From assembly GCA_037693485.1 (NCBI GenBank), contig CM075348.1:5208001-5272000 (forward strand): DNA of 64,000 bases, read 5' to 3'. The position numbers and the translations under genes are program-made. This document shows, one piece after another, positions 1 to 11,045 of the stretch. The stretch comes from Kitagawia praeruptora. Its lineage: Eukaryota > Streptophyta > Magnoliopsida > Apiales > Apiaceae. The notes beneath the pieces were generated by a model that ran no database searches, had not been told where the DNA came from, and was given only the letters and a program-made list of their open reading frames with translations. The first letter of the stretch is position 1. Each line of letters begins with the position of its first letter.

Positions 1-2757
1 CCCTCAAACACTGAACCCTCAAACACTGAACCATTAAACACTGAAGCTTTAAACACTGATACCTTACACTCTGAGCCAGCACCTACTGAACCAGCCAAAA
101 CCAAGCCAAAGAGAAAGAAACACACTGCCCAAAACACTAAACATTCAAATGCTAAACAGACATTACCTGGAGCTGTTTATACTAGAAGAATGAAGCAACA
201 TGCAAACAGACCTTCACTTTCACCACCAAAAGAAAGCTCAAGTGAAGATGAAGAGGAGATTGTTGTGCCAATCAAGAAAAGGAGACTAATTCTTTCTGAT
301 TCAGATGCAGAGAATGTTGTTGAAGCTCCAGAGGTGGTTTCACAGCAAACACCTACTGTTGAGGATACAGTGAATGTTGAAGTACCTGCAAAAGTTGACA
401 TGCCTGCAGAGAATATTGTGAATGACAAAGTTGAAATACCTGTAGAGGTTGAAATGCCTGCAAAGGATAATGTTACTGTTGAAATACCTACAGAGGATAA
501 AATGCCTGTAGAAGAGGATCAAAGAGATGGTTTGTCACCAGTACATGATGTTCCTGAATCAATTCTTGATCCTGTCTCACCTGTTGTTCATGTTGAAGCT
601 CCTGGTGTAGCTGATGAGCCTGCAGTACATGTTCCTGAAGCTGTGGCATCACACACAAAGCTGGTAACTTCTCAAATTCAAGACAAAGGTGATGAAGCTA
701 CTAAGGCAAACTCTGTTGCAGAGCCTGTGCAACATGAGGTGATTATTGAAAAGGTTGCAGAAGTTATTGCAGAAACTGTGGCTGACACTGCTCAGCACAG
801 TGGTTCTTTCAAAGATGGTCAAGCTCAAGGTGCAAGTGATGATGATAAATCTGACAGTGATGCAAACTCTGATTCTTTTGTGAGTGCACCTGCACAGACA
901 GATAGTAAACATACACCTTTTGCTCAGCCTTGTCCATCTCATGCAGTTGAAGCAGAGCATCTTGCTAAATCTGCTGAAAATTGGTATAAACAAGATTGCA
1001 TTTTTCCAAAAGGGAGAGCATCTGAGTTTGTTAAGCAAACTGCAAAGCAAATTTCAAATCCAGAAATCTTATCCTGTTTAAAGGCAACTGTGGTACAAGT
1101 CAAGACTCTGGAAGGAAATTTTGCTGACACTAAACAAGAAATTGCTTCCTTGAAGACTGAGATTCAGTCAAGAGAGTTGAAGATGGAAAGAGAGTCTAAA
1201 ATAAAAGCTGTTCAGCTGTCCAAAGTTCAGGACACTCTCTTTGCCAGGCTAGGAAAGGTTGAAGAAAATCAAACTGCTTTATTTGCTAAGGTGGATTCAA
1301 TTGCAAACTCTTTAGAGCTCATTACATCAATACTAATTCCTGATGATGTCAAAAAGGGGGAGAGAGTGACTAAGTCTAAATGCAAAGTTTCTCAAACTCT
1401 GACTCAAAAGGATGATGCTGGAGATGGAGGGGCAAGTGATAAGAGCAAAGTCTTAAACTCTGAAAGGCAAACTCTGAGATCTGGCAAATCTTTTAAATCA
1501 CAGTCTGTTGGAACAAACACTGAAACTCAAGGTACCTCAAAGACCAAGAGTTTGAAATTAACATCAAACCCAAAGACTGATGAGGAGTTAGCTGTTAAGC
1601 TTTTCATGGAAGAGAATGCAGAAGGAGTGACCATAGAAGATGCTAAAGCTGAAGAGAAGAGTTTACAAGAAAAGCATCTGAAAGCTTTAAAGTCTGAAAA
1701 AGGAAAGAAGAATGTGAAAGTTGCTAAAGCTGCAAAGCCTGTTCTTAAAGGTATTCAAATCAAAGAACCAGTTGGTACAGATCAAAGAATGCAAGTATTC
1801 AGAAAACCAACAGATGCAGAAGCTAAGCAAAAACTGAAAAGTATAGTTACAACCTCTGTTGATACACATGTTGTACAGAAGAATGAAAACACAACCTCTG
1901 TTGCTGCACAAGTTGTGACCACACCATTATTGTCTTCTCAGTTGAAATCAACATTTAAAAGAGGTGCTCCTCATGATCCAAGACTAGAAGCTACAATTCC
2001 AATGGATTTTACTGATGGTAGAGCTTTATCTGGTAAAGTTGGATACAACAAAGAAGGTATAGGTTCACACAGAGATAAAAGACAATATGTTGGTCCTAGA
2101 GATCCTTCTTCACTGTCTGTTCCAGGAGGTGGTGTCACTCAAGAGAGTTTAGACAAACTGGAATCAGTACAGCTTGTATATCAGAAGAGTCTAGAAAAGG
2201 ATTTCTTGCTATATTTCATGGCTGATGGAACAGTATTTAAAGTCTCTGAAAAGGATATCGAATTAAAGTATGCTGAGGAACTTGAATATGTTTTGTATAT
2301 TTTCAGAGTGAGAAATCAAAGAGCTCAGTCAGTTGCAAATGTACTTCAACAAAGAATGATTCAAAACCTTGCAAGAAGGCAAATGAAATTCAACAGCAAG
2401 TATGTTCCTAAATACAGAGATTGGAATGGCAATCTGATTGAAATGGAGAAGGGGACTACAAAGCTGAAAACAGATCTTGGAATTACTGTTCTGGATTTCA
2501 ATGTAAAATCTGAAGAGGTGAAATACATCAGGCTGGGAAATGAGATGAGAAGAAACAAAATCTACGATCTTAGAGCTGCTATCTATCAAACTGATGAGAA
2601 TGATCCTCAGTTGAGAGAAATCAAAGAAGCTATGCAGATAGAGCTTGAAAATGCTGAAAGAAGGTTGCTTATAGACTATCTCAGAACAATGCCTGATCTG
2701 CAAGAGATTAGAATTAAAGTCTGTAAGAATTTTCTTATTTTCTGTAGAATTTGTTAA
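1..2757 (+). CDS. unassigned ORF in the 3' part of a Copia-like element (5' partial)
   Basis: The frame is open from base 1, so the true start is off the window; the first in-window ATG is at 190 (855 aa from there). The N-terminal part is low complexity: a tandem SNTEP-like peptide repeat (1-60), a basic patch, then a Val/Glu/Pro-rich stretch with imperfect repeats of the type VE-P-MPAE (about 370-520). A coiled-coil-like, Lys/Glu-rich segment follows (about 1080-1350). The C-terminal third (about 2130-2720) is better ordered, with charged helical sequence. I see no protease, RT, RNase H, integrase or zinc-knuckle motif. It lies in sense, about 100 bp before the polypurine tract, where some plant Copia elements carry an additional 3' ORF. 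It could equally be the main ORF of a non-autonomous element. Function unknown. Confidence 0.6.
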   Translation, partial: PSNTEPSNTEPLNTEALNTDTLHSEPAPTEPAKTKPKRKKHTAQNTKHSNAKQTLPGAVYTRRMKQHANRPSLSPPKESSSEDEEEIVVPIKKRRLILSDSDAENVVEAPEVVSQQTPTVEDTVNVEVPAKVDMPAENIVNDKVEIPVEVEMPAKDNVTVEIPTEDKMPVEEDQRDGLSPVHDVPESILDPVSPVVHVEAPGVADEPAVHVPEAVASHTKLVTSQIQDKGDEATKANSVAEPVQHEVIIEKVAEVIAETVADTAQHSGSFKDGQAQGASDDDKSDSDANSDSFVSAPAQTDSKHTPFAQPCPSHAVEAEHLAKSAENWYKQDCIFPKGRASEFVKQTAKQISNPEILSCLKATVVQVKTLEGNFADTKQEIASLKTEIQSRELKMERESKIKAVQLSKVQDTLFARLGKVEENQTALFAKVDSIANSLELITSILIPDDVKKGERVTKSKCKVSQTLTQKDDAGDGGASDKSKVLNSERQTLRSGKSFKSQSVGTNTETQGTSKTKSLKLTSNPKTDEELAVKLFMEENAEGVTIEDAKAEEKSLQEKHLKALKSEKGKKNVKVAKAAKPVLKGIQIKEPVGTDQRMQVFRKPTDAEAKQKLKSIVTTSVDTHVVQKNENTTSVAAQVVTTPLLSSQLKSTFKRGAPHDPRLEATIPMDFTDGRALSGKVGYNKEGIGSHRDKRQYVGPRDPSSLSVPGGGVTQESLDKLESVQLVYQKSLEKDFLLYFMADGTVFKVSEKDIELKYAEELEYVLYIFRVRNQRAQSVANVLQQRMIQNLARRQMKFNSKYVPKYRDWNGNLIEMEKGTTKLKTDLGITVLDFNVKSEEVKYIRLGNEMRRNKIYDLRAAIYQTDENDPQLREIKEAMQIELENAERRLLIDYLRTMPDLQEIRIKVCKNFLIFCRIC

Positions 2758-2860
2758 GTAAAAGCTTAAACTCTGTTTGTATGTTAAACACTGTAAAACT
2801 TTGTATTTGTTTTGACATCATCATTTACTGTAAACTTGTACATTTTTGCTAATGGACAAG

Positions 2861-2870
2861 TTGGGGGAGA
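2861..2870 (+). other. polypurine tract of the Copia-type element
   Basis: TTGGGGGAGA lies directly 5' of the TGTTAG start of the 3' LTR. It is the expected primer site for plus-strand DNA synthesis in LTR retrotransposons. Confidence 0.8.
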
Positions 2871-2871
2871 T

Positions 2872-3380
2872 TGTTAGAAATGATTGATGGAAACAGTGTT
2901 TGGAAGCTAAAGTCAGAAAACAGAGTTTAGCTGGAAGCAGTCAGAGTTTGGTTAAACACTGACTGGAAGCGCAAACAGAGTTTGTTAAACTCTGTAGCGG
3001 TATTGTCTGAAGAGTCAACAGTGTTTGAAGATTGATAAATATGGAAGCAATATCTTTGAAGATTGGAAAGCTGTCAAAGAGATTGAGTTGACTTGGAAGA
3101 CTGGAGCAATCGTGATTGATATCGATTGTATAGCTTGATTTTAGGAGTATCAGTTACTGATTGTACGAAGCTGTATGTTCTATAAATACAGTTAGGTTAA
3201 CCCTAGAAGGGTAGTCGAACATTGAGATATTCATCCATTGTAACCTAAGCAGCTCTCTGTGATATTTACATCACTGAGAGAGGAATTATTAATTCCAAAC
3301 AATTTTTAATTGTTAAACAGTGTGTTCTTGTTAAGTTACTCATACAGTATTTGATTGCTTATTGTGTATTCGACCTAACA
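2872..3380 (+). repeat. 3' LTR of the Copia-type element
   Basis: This 509-bp segment begins TGTTAG and ends CTAACA, a 6-bp inverted terminus. TATAAATACA at 3181-3190 is a good TATA box for the LTR promoter. The first 150 bp hold several copies of CAGAGTTT/AAACTCTG and CAGTGTTT/AAACACTG, words also frequent in the upstream ORF. The 5' LTR is off the window, so its age cannot be judged. Confidence 0.8.
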
Positions 3381-3741
3381 GGCCTTTTTGAACCATCAAC
3401 TTAAACATTAAGAATGTATTTGATAGTTTTCAATTTTTTTCAAATTACAGGGGTCTATGTACTACACCTAAATCACATTACTACTACTACTTATGACTCA
3501 CATTATATACCTCATTTCAAAACAAAACTCATTCCGAAAATTACCTAAACAAAGTCATTTCGAAGCAAATTTCATATATAAAATCAAAATAAAAACAAAA
3601 TAAAAGTGCAATCAAATCATGAAAACAAGTAATTAACAACGAAATTAAACCATTTTCGAAATCAAGTAATTAAACCATGAAAATAAGTAAAATTGAAACA
3701 AGTAGATACAAACAAGTTGTAAAATCGAAACAACCATGCTT

Positions 3742-3901
3742 GAAAACAAGTAGATACCTCCATGGAACCCCATTTTCGAAACCCACTTGCAAACCCAGTT
3801 GGAGCTCGAAGATTCCTCATTTTTCTGGGATTTTCGGTAGTGGATGAGTAGTTAAGCAGCAACACAAGTGCAATCAGTAGAATCAAAGCATTAATACCCA
3901 T
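3742..3901 (-). CDS. possible captured first exon with signal-peptide-like start
   Basis: On the minus strand an ATG (3899-3901) follows a pyrimidine-rich leader (about 3905-3960) and starts a peptide with a strongly hydrophobic N-terminus (MGINALILLIALVLLLNYSS), like a secretory signal. The reading then becomes basic (PRKMRNLRAP) and reaches a plausible 5' splice site, GAG|GTATCT, near 3742; beyond it the sequence is AT-rich. It lies between CACTA subterminal repeats and the Copia LTR. It could be a first exon of a small secreted protein captured by the CACTA, or a coincidental ORF. No second exon was found. Confidence 0.35.
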
Positions 3902-3989
3902 GTTCTTGAGTTTTGACGGAGAGAAAAGAGCGAAAAGGGAGAAAAGAGAGAGACTTTTAAGGTTTAATTAGAGAATAATGAGAAAGGGG

Positions 3990-4160
3990 GAAACTGGCGA
4001 TATTTTTACCCTAACCCGGAATAAAGCCGACCGTTACTTTATTTATGGTCGGGTTTAGACAGTCGGTTTTAGAATTGGCGCGGTATTAAAATTTTACTGG
4101 CACTTTTAATATTTTCGTTTCCCTCCAAATTAAACCCGACCATATTGGTCGGTTATGTTC
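3990..4160. repeat. CACTA subterminal repeats (GGTCGG family), left block 1
   Basis: There are several inverted and direct copies of GCCGACC/GGTCGG within 170 bp. The same words form the blocks at 5190-5530 and beside the right end at 21537-21890. Such arrays are the binding sites for the accessory transposon protein in known CACTA elements. Confidence 0.65.
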
Positions 4161-4605
4161 CCCCCATTTTAACTAGTTTCTAAAATAAATTAAAAAATTA
4201 AATAAAAAGAGGAAAAAGGCCAAGTTTTGAACATAAATTCATACACACCCAAGTATTCATACTCACTATTTGTGTGATGAATGTTACCCTAAATTCACTA
4301 ATTTGCCATATTTTTTGATTTTTCCCCCATTTTTAACTAGTTTCTAAAATAAATTAAAAAATTAAATAAAAATAGGAAAAAGGTCAAGTTTTGAACATAA
4401 ATTCATACACACCCAAGTATTCATACTCACTATTTGTGTGATGAATGTTACCATAAATTCACTAATTTGCCATATTTTTTGATTTTTCCCCCATTTTTAA
4501 CTAGTTTCTAAAATAAATAAAAAAAATTAAAAACCAAGTTTTGAACATAAATTCATACACACCCAAGTAGTCATAATCACTATTTGTGTGATGAATGTTA
4601 CCCTG
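4161..4605. repeat. minisatellite, three units of about 164 bp, in CACTA 1
   Basis: Three head-to-tail units start near 4161, 4324 and 4489. Each begins with TTTAACTAGTTTCTAAAATA and contains AAATTCATACACACCCAAGT and ATTTGTGTGATGAATGTTAC. The third unit is shorter. A clearly related array lies at 36070-36800 in a different CACTA family. Confidence 0.85.
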
Positions 4606-5185
4606 ATTGACTTAAAAATATGAAAAGACCAAGTTTTCACCAAAGTTTTTTGATATATGCATGGCTACGAATTGTATTACTTTATACTCCTGATATTCCG
4701 AATTTTCACGTAACCGTAACTTAAATGTTGTAAGATAAGATTTTTAAGACATAACTTGACTTTATATACAATATAATATGAATAGTTCGAGAATTGGTCA
4801 AAATTATAGTATTATATTAATTTATAATTTTTTTTAAAAAAACGACACTTAATTACGCATTAAGTACGCAATATTTGATTTTTTTTAAAAAAATATGAAA
4901 ACATTTGTTGATGTTTTTTCTTATGAAGAAGGTCAACACTATGAAATTAGAAAATTCTAATTTTATTTAAGTTTGTAAATTTAATTGTTTGTTATTTTTA
5001 TTAATTTTTATTGCCTAAAATAATATATAATTATTGAAAATTATGTAACATGATTAAAAAACAATAGAATGTTTTTCATTAATTCATAAAACTTAGTACT
5101 AACAATATGTAGAAAAATAAATAATAAAAAAGTGTGTGCAAATCTTTAAATGAAGCATGGTTGTTTTTGCATTTATGACATCAGC
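4606..5185. other. AT-rich non-coding stretch of CACTA 1
   Basis: Very AT-rich sequence with no ORF or recognisable motif. It separates the minisatellite from the second block of subterminal repeats. Confidence 0.6.
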
Positions 5186-5189
5186 ATAA

Positions 5190-5530
5190 AACCGACCAAT
5201 GTGGTCGGTTATATACCGACCGCTAGGGTTTAAAACCGACCATTACGGTCGGTTGTATTGGTCGTTTTAATGCCTAAAATAATATATGATTATTTGTTCT
5301 TTAATTGTTAATTGTTAATTATTTTTTTATTTTTATTATTAACGGTCGGTTTTATTGGTCGATTTTGTAACCGACCATTACGGTCGGATTTATTCCAGAA
5401 GGTTTTACTGGATTTTTTTACCTTTTTTGTAACCGACCAAATAAAACCGACCAATATATTATGAATGTGGTCGGTTTTACTGGAAGTAAATGGTCAGTTT
5501 TACTCTTTCGGTCGGAGTAAACGGTCGGTT
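5190..5530. repeat. CACTA subterminal repeats (GGTCGG family), left block 2
   Basis: A dense array of AACCGACC/GGTCGGTT words in both orientations, at roughly 20-40 bp spacing, lies just downstream of the transposase 3' end. Confidence 0.75.
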
Positions 5531-5747
5531 TTAGTCTGCAATTTTTTTTTTGGCCTGCAGTTCTGGTTCCCCTTGCAAAAAACAAAATCAAAAACCAAGA
5601 ACAAGATAAAACGAACATCACCACCATACCAGTACCAACAAAATAAACACATTTAATCACCTATTCATACATAAAATGAATCCAACAAAATATTAAGTTA
5701 TAATTGCAAACATCGTCTCGATCATACTTAATTAAAATAATTTACAC

Positions 5748-7118
5748 TTATTCATAATCGGAATCATCATCACCATCTTCTTCTTCTCCTTCTCCTTCTT
5801 CTTCTTCTTCTTCTTCTTCTTCTTCTTCTTCTTCTTCTTCTTCTTCTTCTTCTTCTCCTTCTTCGTTATTCTCTTCTTCTTCTTCTTCTTCATCCTCATC
5901 CTCGTCTTCTTCTTGTTGGTGATTTTGTGTCATGGGCGCATATTGAGCAAAATCAACAAATAAAGAAAATGAAGGTCTCGATTGATTTTCTTGAAAGGCT
6001 TCTTCTTCTCTACATGAATTTATCGATTCATCAAATGGACGACTTTTACTTGTAATAACCGTATATATGTTACCTTGTGGATACAACACACTAGGAGCAT
6101 AATACACTTGACTAGCTTGACTAGCCAAGATAAATGTCTCATTTGATTGTAATCGTGAATTTACATCAACTGTAATAACACGATTGCGGTCAATCCGCAC
6201 ACCGGATCCGGCACTATCGAACCAATCACATTTGAATAAGTAAACTTGTTTTCCACCTTGATAAATAAGTTTGATGATTTTCTGCAATTGACCATAATAA
6301 TCATTTAAGACATTATTATGTGAACTACATTTCACCATAACTCCCGAACTACCACTTGAAGAAGATTTAGTATGAAATTTGTAGCCATTAACGGTACAAA
6401 TTTCATAAAACATTGCCAATTTTGCTGGTCCCAAAAGTAAGGATCTAAAACACGGACCGTTCACATCATCGTTCTCAACCTTTGTGCGAAACCATGATTT
6501 AAATTCGGTTTTTAACAATCTCTCCAATTCTTCCGGTGTTGTGTTTGGTTGTTCTTCTTTCACGTGAGTTTCATACTCTAGTATGTAAGGTTGAACTTCT
6601 GGTGAGTTCATGAAAACATATTCGTCCGCAAGTAATCGTTCTTCATCCGTCAAATATGCATTTTTGTGCTTTCCCGTGGTACTAATAGGATATATGAACA
6701 CTTCGAGTTCATTTTTGTCATTTGTGCCACACACAACCTCGTTACGCCGTAATTGATTATGAACCGTGACGGATTTAGAATCAAAGTAGAATGAGAAGAA
6801 ATTCAACATCTCCTCTTCTATATAACGTTCTGCAATTGAACCTTCAACCCTTGCCTTATTACGAACCTTATGCTTCATATATACCATCATTCTCTCAACA
6901 AAATACATCCAACGATAATTAACGGGGCCTCTTAACCTACATTCTTCGGCCAGGTATAGTACCAAGTGCTCCATTAAATCAAAAAAACTTGGTGGAAAAA
7001 ATGTTTCTAGCACGAGCATCGTTCGGACTATAGACTTTTCCAAAATTTTTAAATCATCTCGGATTAAGGTAGAAGAGCAAATGTCATGAAAGAAATTTGA
7101 AAGCGAAGATAGTGCATC
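5748..7118 (-). pseudogene. TNP2-like CACTA transposase, C-terminal part (DUF4218 and DUF4216 regions)
   Basis: The minus-strand frame runs from the gypsy insertion point (7118) to a stop at 5748. The first part has the DUF4218-type pattern (ETFFPPSFFDLMEHLVLYLA, RWMYFVERMM, HKVRNKARVEGSIAERYI). It continues into a DUF4216-like part (KCDWFDSAGSGVRID, FILASQASQVYYAPS). The C-terminal 60 or so residues are almost pure Glu/Asp, encoded by a TTC/CTC microsatellite on the plus strand (about 5775-5920). The frame continues directly from the upstream half at 19014 when the gypsy element and one copy of GCATC are ignored, so this is one gene split by insertion. It lacks its own start and cannot encode a whole transposase. 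Confidence 0.85.
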
Positions 7119-9516
7119 TGTTCGCTATTTTCTCTACGCAAGTATACGCAGTCCAAAAGCAATATAGGGAAATAAGGATCGTTCCCACGAAGACTCGGTT
7201 ATTTTAGTAAATATGTCTATTCAACAATGTTTGGTTAATTATAGAAGCATGAACGAACTAAAATGGTTTATTTGCAGATAACAATTAACTAATGAAGTAA
7301 CGGCTAATTTGTTTAAAATAATATGATAGAGGCATGGGGTCCTAATTTCATGAATGTTTTAGCTCTATTAACTATCAAGAATTAATGTGTTACAATTATT
7401 AAGAATGCTAGCGGGAACACGACATTAATATGAGCCATCTTTCAATTAACTCACACCATTCCAAATAAACATCCACAAAAGAGATAGAAGTTATAAGGGC
7501 ATCAATTATATCCAATACACTATATGTCTATGTGAATAGGTGATACAATCAATTTAATCACAAGTTCCGCAATTAACTACATAGGGGAATAACGTTCTTT
7601 CGAAACTATAATCCGAAATGCGGAGAAGCCGATATACCTATGCTAGCATGGCAAGCCCTAAATCTCTAAATCCACTTTCGCAATCATTAGAAATTTGGCA
7701 CAATAGATGTTAGTTATTCACCTATATTCAATTAAAACAACCATGCAAGGCAATCTTATATAGAAATTGTAAACACAAATTATCTATCAAATTAACATGA
7801 GCATTAACAATTCATTACATTAGAACCCCATGAAAGTGTTTAGGTCATAATTGAACTAGGCACCTTCATGGGATTAAATAAAATCATGGATGAAAATTTC
7901 CTAAATTAAATAAGAAATTACGAGAGTTAGAAAATTGAACCGAAATTGCTTCCACTGAATGAGATGAGTGCTCCAATTAATATCCTTCCAATCTTCAATC
8001 GATATATAACATATACGAAATTTAAGAAAATTTAAGTATATAAATATAAAAATAATATTACTAAAAATTGAAATGTATAAAAAAAATAAAACTAAAATAA
8101 AAATAATATTACTAAAAATTAAAGTGTTTAAAAATACAACTGAAATAAAAATAAAATTACTTAAATTTAAAATATATAAAATAAAACTGAAATTAAAATT
8201 TAAATAAAACTGAAAATAAAATTTTTGAAATAAAAAATAAAATTACGAAATTCAAATTATAAAAATAAAACTAGAATTAAAACTGAATTTTAAAATGTAT
8301 ATAATAGAAATAAAAATTACAATTGGAACTGTATTTCAAGAAAATAGAACAGAATTTTAGAATGGAGAGAGCAAAAAATGAATACAAGCTGTGTGTTTTT
8401 TTTTAAGTGTCCGGAGATCTCTTTTTCTAACATTCTAACTCAATCTATTTATAGGCTAAAATTTGATCTATAAGCATCATTGCTTACATCATTTTTTTCT
8501 TAAAGTCTAGCCATCCTTTGACAATTTTCTGCAGCTTTTTTGGAAGAAATTTGTTCAACAAAATCATGCAGCAGCCCTGGTTGAAAAATTAATTCTGCAC
8601 ATTTTTCTGACTTAATCCGGAGCTGAAAACCACTCGCAGGGCCCCTGATTTGAGCACCACGCACGCCTTCACTGGATGATCTTTCTGGCGCGTGTCTCCC
8701 ACGCGCGAGTGGGAGAGTCAAAACTGGCCGACAGCTTCCACCTCTCTTGAAATGATTCATTCATTTTATACTCTGGACATGCTTCTTTTATTTGTTTATT
8801 CAAAAACAAAATATTCTACGCACATGAACTGATGACCTGCTAGCATATTCAATAAACTGGGCCTATTTCGTCTTATATGGATGGGCTCCGTAGAAATGCT
8901 TTTAACCCGCACAGCTTATAATCTTTAATTAATAAATAATTATTTTAATCCAGAAATTATAAAAATGAATATCTAATATTATTAGATATTTATAAATATA
9001 ATTTTCTGATTAAATAAAATATTTATTAATATAAATAAATCCTTAAATCCTAAGCTGCAGTCTTTTGAGGGTCGGAAACCGGACTCCTTTTGCTTAACGA
9101 AAAATATATCAATTCCAACCGGGATTCCTACTTTTAGAATATATCACTTTCCATATTTTTGTGATAATTCTTATTTCTTCATTGCTCGTCCAGATGCAAG
9201 TTACGGTCTCTTGAGGATCTAAAACCAGACTCCTTTTGCTTAGAAAAAAATATAACAATTCCAACCGGGGTTTCAGCTTTAAGAATATATCACTCAGAAC
9301 ATCTTTATGATAATTCCTTTTCCTCGTAGCCAGTCCATCTGAGCCAGAAATCCACCATCTTTTAACCTTTTATCGCCAGGATACCTGAAATTTCGAGTTC
9401 TACACAACAAATACCGAAAGAACAAGAACGAATTAAAAGACACCACATACTTAAGGATAAATCACCAATCTAGGCTCAATTAGTGCATAATAAGTGGATA
9501 TAAAATCCACTTATCA
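7119..9516 (-). repeat. 3' LTR of gypsy element 1
   Basis: On the minus strand it begins TGATAAGTGG and ends GCGAACA. A TATA box (CTATAAATAG, complement of 8445-8454) marks the promoter. Near its 5' side (about 9053-9180 and 9200-9330) it contains an internal, diverged duplication of about 130-150 bp around the shared phrase GACTCCTTTTGCTTA. The region 7980-8340 is extremely A-rich. Confidence 0.95.
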
Positions 9517-9530
9517 CACCCCCAAACTTA
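9517..9530 (-). other. polypurine tract of gypsy element 1
   Basis: On the minus strand TAAGTTTGGGGGTG abuts the TGATAAGTGG start of the 3' LTR. Confidence 0.85.
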
Positions 9531-11045
9531 AACTGATGCTTGTCCTCAAGCATAACAATATATATTAACTAACTAGCACCACTTCCGTAGGTGATCACGG
9601 TTGCACTTGGCATATGCAACAAGCCCTTTAAACCCCTAGGCAGCCCTAGTGGACGAGTTAGGTCTCGTGAGGGCCTATAGCGAATGTACCCACAAAATCC
9701 ACTTATCAAATGCAACTAACAATGCATGAATGCAACTAATATGAAAAATGCAACGATCCCCTTCAAACTCACCAAAATCAACTAACAAGCAAATATCTCC
9801 AAAGAATGCAACAATTCCAAGCACAGCTCGACTAAGTCCCCGTATACTAACAAATACATGAACAGAAACGTGCGTGTGTGCAATGCTCATCAGAAATACT
9901 CCCAAAACTAGGTCAAAAACCATACATGCTTTCCGTCAAGACAATCACAGGTTTATAACTAGAATAAACTGTAGACACTTCATAACCTAGGAACACCTCC
10001 ACCCTTATCCAAGGTAGACAGAAACTCATGCTTTATTACTATACTACGACACTACATATACAATACGCATGCTTATTTAACCGTGCAATGAATGAGACCC
10101 CAAAAGGCTTATACAATAATACCCATGTAGCGAGTGTTAGGTCAGCAATCCCAAACCACAAGGGCTTTAGGTTACTAGGACTAAGTCCCTTCAGACTTAA
10201 TTACTCGAGTATTAAAGAGCTCACTCTGGTTAATTTTGCATATAATCAATTGGACTTCTGACTCTTTTTTTTTTCTTTTCTTCTTCTTCTTTTTTTTTTC
10301 AATCTGGAATGAGCCTTTCTCATTTCCAACCCTAGACTACTCATATAAATATGAGCCGGCTACTAGCCATTTGACGCCTAGCCTTTATTGACAATTATTA
10401 CCACTTAGCATGAAATCCCTGTTTTCCCCCAAACTTAGATTTTAGTGTTCCTACGCTATCAAGGGAATAACGAAAATTCTAAGAATAAACAAGTGATTAA
10501 ATCTCAAAACATCCAACAGGCATGACCCTAACCTAGCCCAAAAGCACCCCAATGAGACTGTGTAAAAATTTTGTTCCCATAACATGCAAGTCAATTCCTT
10601 AGGAACTATAAATCAGCCCTCTACTCATCATCATCACACCCAAATCAACATCCACCTATCAATCAGAATCAGCTCGTCCTAAGGGATCATGAAAAATGCA
10701 TGCCATGAAAATGCAACTAATATGACTCACATGGTAAAACAAACAAACAATAACAAAATGTCCTAAATGAAACAACATAGATAATACGAACAAATATGCA
10801 TGAATTACTACTAATATGCAAAACATGATATCCTACATGAACACAATGACTCACAAAAACTACTAACACATATACATACTACTTTATCCCCCAAACCACC
10901 CCCAAACTTATAATATTCAATGTCCGCATTGAATGGAAGTAAATACAAGGGATAGTAGAGAACATACCTGAAAACACCGAAACACATGGGTTGCCTCCCA
11001 CGAAGCGCTTGTTTATTGTCGCTAGCTTGACTTCACTTTCGCACT
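9531..11045. other. non-coding spacer between pol and 3' LTR of gypsy 1
   Basis: About 1.5 kb with no convincing coding frame. In Athila elements this interval holds an env-like ORF; none is seen here. It includes a T/C-rich run at 10263-10300. The stretch 9560-9700 is clearly homologous to sequence bordering the CACTA 2 insertion in the second gypsy element (33090-33140 and 45201-45270). Confidence 0.7.

Larger units (their letters stand above)
1..3385 (+). mobile_element. Copia-type LTR retrotransposon, 3' portion (5' part off window)
   Basis: The order seen is a long ORF, a purine tract (2861-2870), a TG...CA terminated repeat with TGTTAG/CTAACA ends (2872-3380), then GGCCT as a possible 5-bp target duplication whose partner lies off the window. 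A purine tract TTGGGGGAGA directly before TGTTAG is the usual 3' boundary of plant Copia elements. No gag, integrase or reverse transcriptase domain lies inside the window, so the Copia assignment rests on the PPT/LTR style alone. The element may have inserted into the CACTA element that follows, because no left end of that CACTA was found between 3386 and 5747. Confidence 0.75.

Noticed and set aside
5418..5660. Overlapping ORFs on both strands near the transposase end
   Set aside because: They run through the GGTCGG subterminal repeats and have no family signal.
8500..8760. 86-codon minus-strand ORF, repeated at 17992-18252
   Set aside because: It lies inside both LTRs of gypsy 1 and is duplicated only because the LTRs are; no family signal.
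9675..9923. Env-like ORF candidate in gypsy 1
   Set aside because: Only 82 codons, no signal or membrane segment pattern of env-like proteins, and not conserved in the gypsy 2 spacer.
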